Assembly: GCA_041391505.1 (NCBI GenBank)
Contig: JAWKNW010000006.1
Span: 195,514-259,513, forward strand
Source: Rhodothermales bacterium
GTDB lineage: Bacteria > Bacteroidota > Rhodothermia > Rhodothermales > JAHQVL01
Direction: 5' to 3'
DNA length: 64,000 nt
Part shown: in pieces, positions 61,209-64,000 of the stretch
Layout: every line of letters begins with the position of its first letter
Position numbering within the stretch: the first letter of the stretch is position 1
Notes under the pieces: generated by a model
What the model saw: the letters and a program-made list of their open reading frames with translations, nothing else
The model's database searches: none
Told to the model about the DNA's origin: nothing
Position numbers and translations under genes: made by a program

Positions 61209-62594
61209 GTGGGGGAGGCTATGACGGAAGCGCGGAAAACGATACCCATCCTGCTGCTCGGCGTCCTGATCGCCGCGCTGGACATCGCGATCCTGGGGCC
61301 GGCCCTGCGCGCCATCGGGGCGTCGTTCGGGCTCGACGAGCGGGGTGTGGCGTGGGTGTTTATCGTGTTTTCCCTGTTCAACCAGCTCGGTAATCCGCTC
61401 ATGAGCGGGTTGTCGGATACCTACGGACGCCGGCTCGCCTTCACGTGGTGTATCGCGCTGTTTTGCGCCGGCACCCTCGTCGTCGTCTTTTCCCCGGACT
61501 TTCCGACCATGCTGATCGGGCGCGCCCTCCAGGGCAGCGGCGTCTCCGGCATCGTGCCGATCACGGGCGCCGTCATCGGCGATCTCTTTCCCGCCGAGCG
61601 GCGCGGGCGCATGCTCGGCGTGGTGGGGGCCGTCTTCGGACTCGCCTTCATTATCGGGCCTATCGTGAGCGGCATCATGCTCAAGTGGCTCGCGTGGCGC
61701 TGGTTGTTCGTCATCACGCTGCCGATGGCGCTGTATGTAGGCATCGCCGGCGTCCGCCGCCTCCCGAACGAACGCCGCGCGTCCGCGGGCCGGCTGGACT
61801 GGCCCGGTGTGGTCGCGCTCGGATTGGCGATGGCCTCCCTCACGTACGCGATCAACCAGATCGACGCCGAACACACGCTGCGCAGCCTGGGCTCGGCCCA
61901 TGTCGGGCCCTTTCTGCTCGCGGCGATCGTCCTGATGGCGCTGTTTGTGCAGATCGAGCGGCGGGGAGCGCACCCGTTTCTGCGGCTGCAACTGTTTCGC
62001 TCGCGGCAGGTGGTGATCGCCTGCCTCGTCGCCGTCGGTTCGGGTGCGACGGAGGCGGTCTTTGTCTTTTTGCCCAGCTTTGCCGTCGTGCTCTACGGGG
62101 TAGCCGATCGGACGGCCTCGTTCATGCTGCTGCCCCTCGTGGGCGCGCTGGCGATCGGGTCGCCGCTCGGCGGCCGGCTCATCGATCGGATCGGCTCCCG
62201 CACCATCGTGCTCGCCGGCACCGCGCTCACGGCGCTGGGGCTCGCGGTTATGGGGTGGGCGCAGGGAGACCGGCTGGTATTCTACGCCGGCGAAGTGCTG
62301 ATCGGCTTCGGTCTGGCGGCGCTGCTCGGGTCGGCGCTGAGTTATATCCTGCTCAACGAGGCGATGGCGACGGAGCGGACGGTGGCGCAGGGCATGGTCC
62401 GCCTCTTTAAAGCCGCCGGCCGGCTCACCGGGGGCGCCTTGATCGGGGCCGTAGCGGCGTCGTCCGGGGGTGGTGCGGAAGGATACACCCAGTCGTTTGC
62501 TGTTATTGCATTCTGGATGGGCGCCATGCACCTGCTCGCCTACGGATTGCAGCGGGTGGGGGACGAGCGCGCGCTGTTCGAGCGGATGAACTGA
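61209..62594 (+). CDS. Major facilitator superfamily transporter, DHA2-like
   Basis: 461 residues, 12-14 membrane helices. Motif A between helices 2 and 3 is present in the form SGLSDTYGRRLAF; GRALQGSGVSGIVP and GRMLGVVGAVFGLAFIIGP are the DHA2 signatures. A drug or solute exporter. Start: GTG at 61209 has AGGGGG five bases upstream; an ATG at 61221 is the alternative, with GGAGG only two bases away. Co-transcribed with the PNPOx-like gene. Confidence 0.9.
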   Translation: MGEAMTEARKTIPILLLGVLIAALDIAILGPALRAIGASFGLDERGVAWVFIVFSLFNQLGNPLMSGLSDTYGRRLAFTWCIALFCAGTLVVVFSPDFPTMLIGRALQGSGVSGIVPITGAVIGDLFPAERRGRMLGVVGAVFGLAFIIGPIVSGIMLKWLAWRWLFVITLPMALYVGIAGVRRLPNERRASAGRLDWPGVVALGLAMASLTYAINQIDAEHTLRSLGSAHVGPFLLAAIVLMALFVQIERRGAHPFLRLQLFRSRQVVIACLVAVGSGATEAVFVFLPSFAVVLYGVADRTASFMLLPLVGALAIGSPLGGRLIDRIGSRTIVLAGTALTALGLAVMGWAQGDRLVFYAGEVLIGFGLAALLGSALSYILLNEAMATERTVAQGMVRLFKAAGRLTGGALIGAVAASSGGGAEGYTQSFAVIAFWMGAMHLLAYGLQRVGDERALFERMN

Positions 62595-62655
62595 CGCTCG
62601 CACCCGCCGACTGGATTGCGTATCTTTGAGGGTTACGAATTCATCCTGCCTTGTT

Positions 62656-64000
62656 ATGCTTCGATCCGTCCTGCTCAACCTGTGCGTGACCGCCGCGCTC
62701 GCCGGCTTCATGCCCCTTTCCGGGTGCCAGGAGGATCCGGTGCCCCCCGCGGCGGCTACCCCGCCGCCGACGTCGCCGCCGGCCGTCTCGGACGAAGCAA
62801 CCGAGACGATGGAGCGGCTTCGGCGCCATCCGGCCATGCAGGAAGCCTTTCAGACGGTCCTCGACATCGAGCCGCGCACGCTCGCGGATCACATCACGTT
62901 GACGGAGATCCCGGCGCCCCCGTTCGGTGAGGGGCCGCGCGCCGAGGTCTTCGCCGGCATGCTCGCCGCGTCCGGCGCCGATTCGGTCTGGATCGACCCG
63001 GTCGGCAACGTGATCGCCCGGATCGACGGCCGGGAGCGCGCGCGAACCATCGCCTTTGGCGCCCATCTCGATACGGTGTTTCCCGCCGGCACCGACGTAC
63101 GGGTACGCATGCAGGGCGACACCCTCTACGCCCCGGGCATCGGTGACGACACCCGGGGGCTGGCCGTGCTCCTGGCGATGATGCGCACCGTCGAAGCCCG
63201 GCAGCTCGCATTCGAGGACGATGTGCTGCTCATCGGGACAGTGGGCGAGGAGGGACTCGGCGACCTGCGCGGCGTCCGGCATCTGTTCGGCCCCGAAGGG
63301 CTAGCGATCCACGAATTCATCGCCATCGACGGCGGCCGGCTGGGCAACGTGATCAACCAGGCCCTGGGGTCCAATCGCTATCGCGTGACGGTGGAAGGCC
63401 AGGGCGGTCATAGCTGGGGCGCCTTCGGGAATGCGAATCCGCAGCATGCCCTGGCGTCGATCGTGCATTTTTTTGTAGAGAAGGCCGATCCCTTCACGGC
63501 GAACGGTCCGAAGACCTCCTACAACATCGGCCGGGTCGAGGGCGGCACATCCGTCAACGCCATCCCCGAGAAGGCCTGGATGGAGGTTGACATGCGGTCG
63601 GTGAATCCGGACCGCCTGGCGGGCATCGATGTGTTGCTGCAGCAGTCGATCGAGGAAGGACTCACCCATCAAAACAGCCTGAAGCGGCGGGGCGAAGCCC
63701 TGACGGTGAACGTCGAATCGATCGGCAAGCGACCGTCCGGCGAGACGTCGGCCGATCATCCGCTCGTGCAGCGGGCGCTGGCCGGCGCGCGGTCGCTGGG
63801 AGGCGACGCCAATCTATCCATCTCATCCACCGATGCCAACATCCCCATCTCGCTCGGCATACCGGCCATCACGATCGGTCGGGGCGGCGAAGGCGGCAAC
63901 GCGCACGCCCTCAACGAGTGGTGGATCAACCGGGAGGGGCACCTCGGCATTCAGTGGGCGCTGTTGCTGATGGCCTCCCAGGCGCACCTCGTGACGGACG
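62656..64000 (+). CDS. M20-family metallopeptidase lipoprotein (partial at the window end)
   Basis: At least 448 residues, open at the right edge. Lipobox PLSGC (Cys about residue 24) and a Pro/Ala linker. The M20 metal and catalytic motifs are clear: FGAHLDTVF (His and Asp), GIGDDTRGLAVLL (metal Asp), VGTVGEEGLGD-type glutamates, GQGGHSWGAFG of the dimerisation domain and a NAHALNEW near the end (His ligand). Such enzymes trim dipeptides or N-acyl amino acids. The stop is beyond the window. Confidence 0.9.
   Translation, partial: MLRSVLLNLCVTAALAGFMPLSGCQEDPVPPAAATPPPTSPPAVSDEATETMERLRRHPAMQEAFQTVLDIEPRTLADHITLTEIPAPPFGEGPRAEVFAGMLAASGADSVWIDPVGNVIARIDGRERARTIAFGAHLDTVFPAGTDVRVRMQGDTLYAPGIGDDTRGLAVLLAMMRTVEARQLAFEDDVLLIGTVGEEGLGDLRGVRHLFGPEGLAIHEFIAIDGGRLGNVINQALGSNRYRVTVEGQGGHSWGAFGNANPQHALASIVHFFVEKADPFTANGPKTSYNIGRVEGGTSVNAIPEKAWMEVDMRSVNPDRLAGIDVLLQQSIEEGLTHQNSLKRRGEALTVNVESIGKRPSGETSADHPLVQRALAGARSLGGDANLSISSTDANIPISLGIPAITIGRGGEGGNAHALNEWWINREGHLGIQWALLLMASQAHLVTD

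Noticed and set aside
60390..62837. Extension of the GH3/beta-lactamase frame by about 816 codons upstream
   Set aside because: It runs antisense through the PNPOx-like and MFS genes and contains no conserved segments. The signal peptide begins at 60389.

Overview
The window is a 64-kb piece of a high-GC bacterial chromosome, almost fully packed with protein genes. It has no rRNA, no tRNA, no CRISPR array and no insertion sequence that I can see. The gene content fits the Rhodothermota/Bacteroidota side of the tree: a PorV/PorQ-type outer-membrane protein, a GWxTD protein, a TonB receptor with a carboxypeptidase-regulatory-like domain, DUF3857-transglutaminase and DUF547 proteins, and many lipoproteins. 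Most starts lack a Shine-Dalgarno sequence. High GC plus these families suggests a Rhodothermales-like marine or halophilic aerobe. This is inference; no rRNA is present to settle it.

Layout. 1-9.6 kb: an M3 oligopeptidase cut by the window edge, CutC, an exported PD40-propeller/amidohydrolase fusion, a DUF3857-transglutaminase, a ThuA-like lipoprotein, a family 2 glycosyltransferase and a DUF547 lipoprotein. 9.8-17.9 kb: a DNA-repair operon (AddB-like protein, UvrD-type helicase, Fe-S PD-(D/E)XK nuclease, RecJ), then a UmuD-like peptidase behind its own promoter and an operator-like palindrome. 18.0-20.4 kb: a GWxTD/TPR protein broken by an in-frame TAG. 20.4-23.8 kb, minus strand: the circularly permuted ATP-grasp / alpha-E / transglutaminase operon. 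24-28.4 kb: an exported Gfo/Idh/MocA-type oxidoreductase, an ABC transporter and RsmB. 28.5-33.7 kb, minus strand: an APAF-1-like NB-ARC/WD40 protein, a Nudix hydrolase and an RlmI-type rRNA methyltransferase. 34-39.7 kb: PorV-like protein, GtrB-like glycosyltransferase, MtnA, TonB and a polyprenyl-phosphate sugar transferase. 39.9-45.2 kb: a fused 2-oxoacid dehydrogenase E1, then a TonB-dependent receptor with a partner lipoprotein. 45.4-50 kb: a likely extracytoplasmic electron-transfer cassette (multiheme lipoprotein cytochrome, small porin, four-helix membrane protein, FMN-binding protein, monoheme lipoprotein). 50-57.4 kb: a DUF1508/OmpA protein, Bcp peroxiredoxin, a lipoprotein, GatB, a cysteine-less TlpA-like lipoprotein, TpiA and a degenerate FmdB. 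57.4-64 kb: a GH3/beta-lactamase fusion, a PNPOx-like protein, an MFS transporter and an M20 peptidase that runs off the edge.

Most notable. (1) The heme/flavin/porin cassette at 45-50 kb has the parts of an outer-membrane electron conduit. (2) A dispersed family of exactly 7-bp-periodic intergenic repeats occurs at five loci with a different unit at each; at one convergent junction it encodes the same last three residues and stop codon of both genes. (3) An AddAB-type nuclease is split into three proteins and co-transcribed with recJ. (4) One STAND protein has 14-15 WD40 blades, as in APAF-1. No database search or structure prediction was run; family names come from motif recognition.
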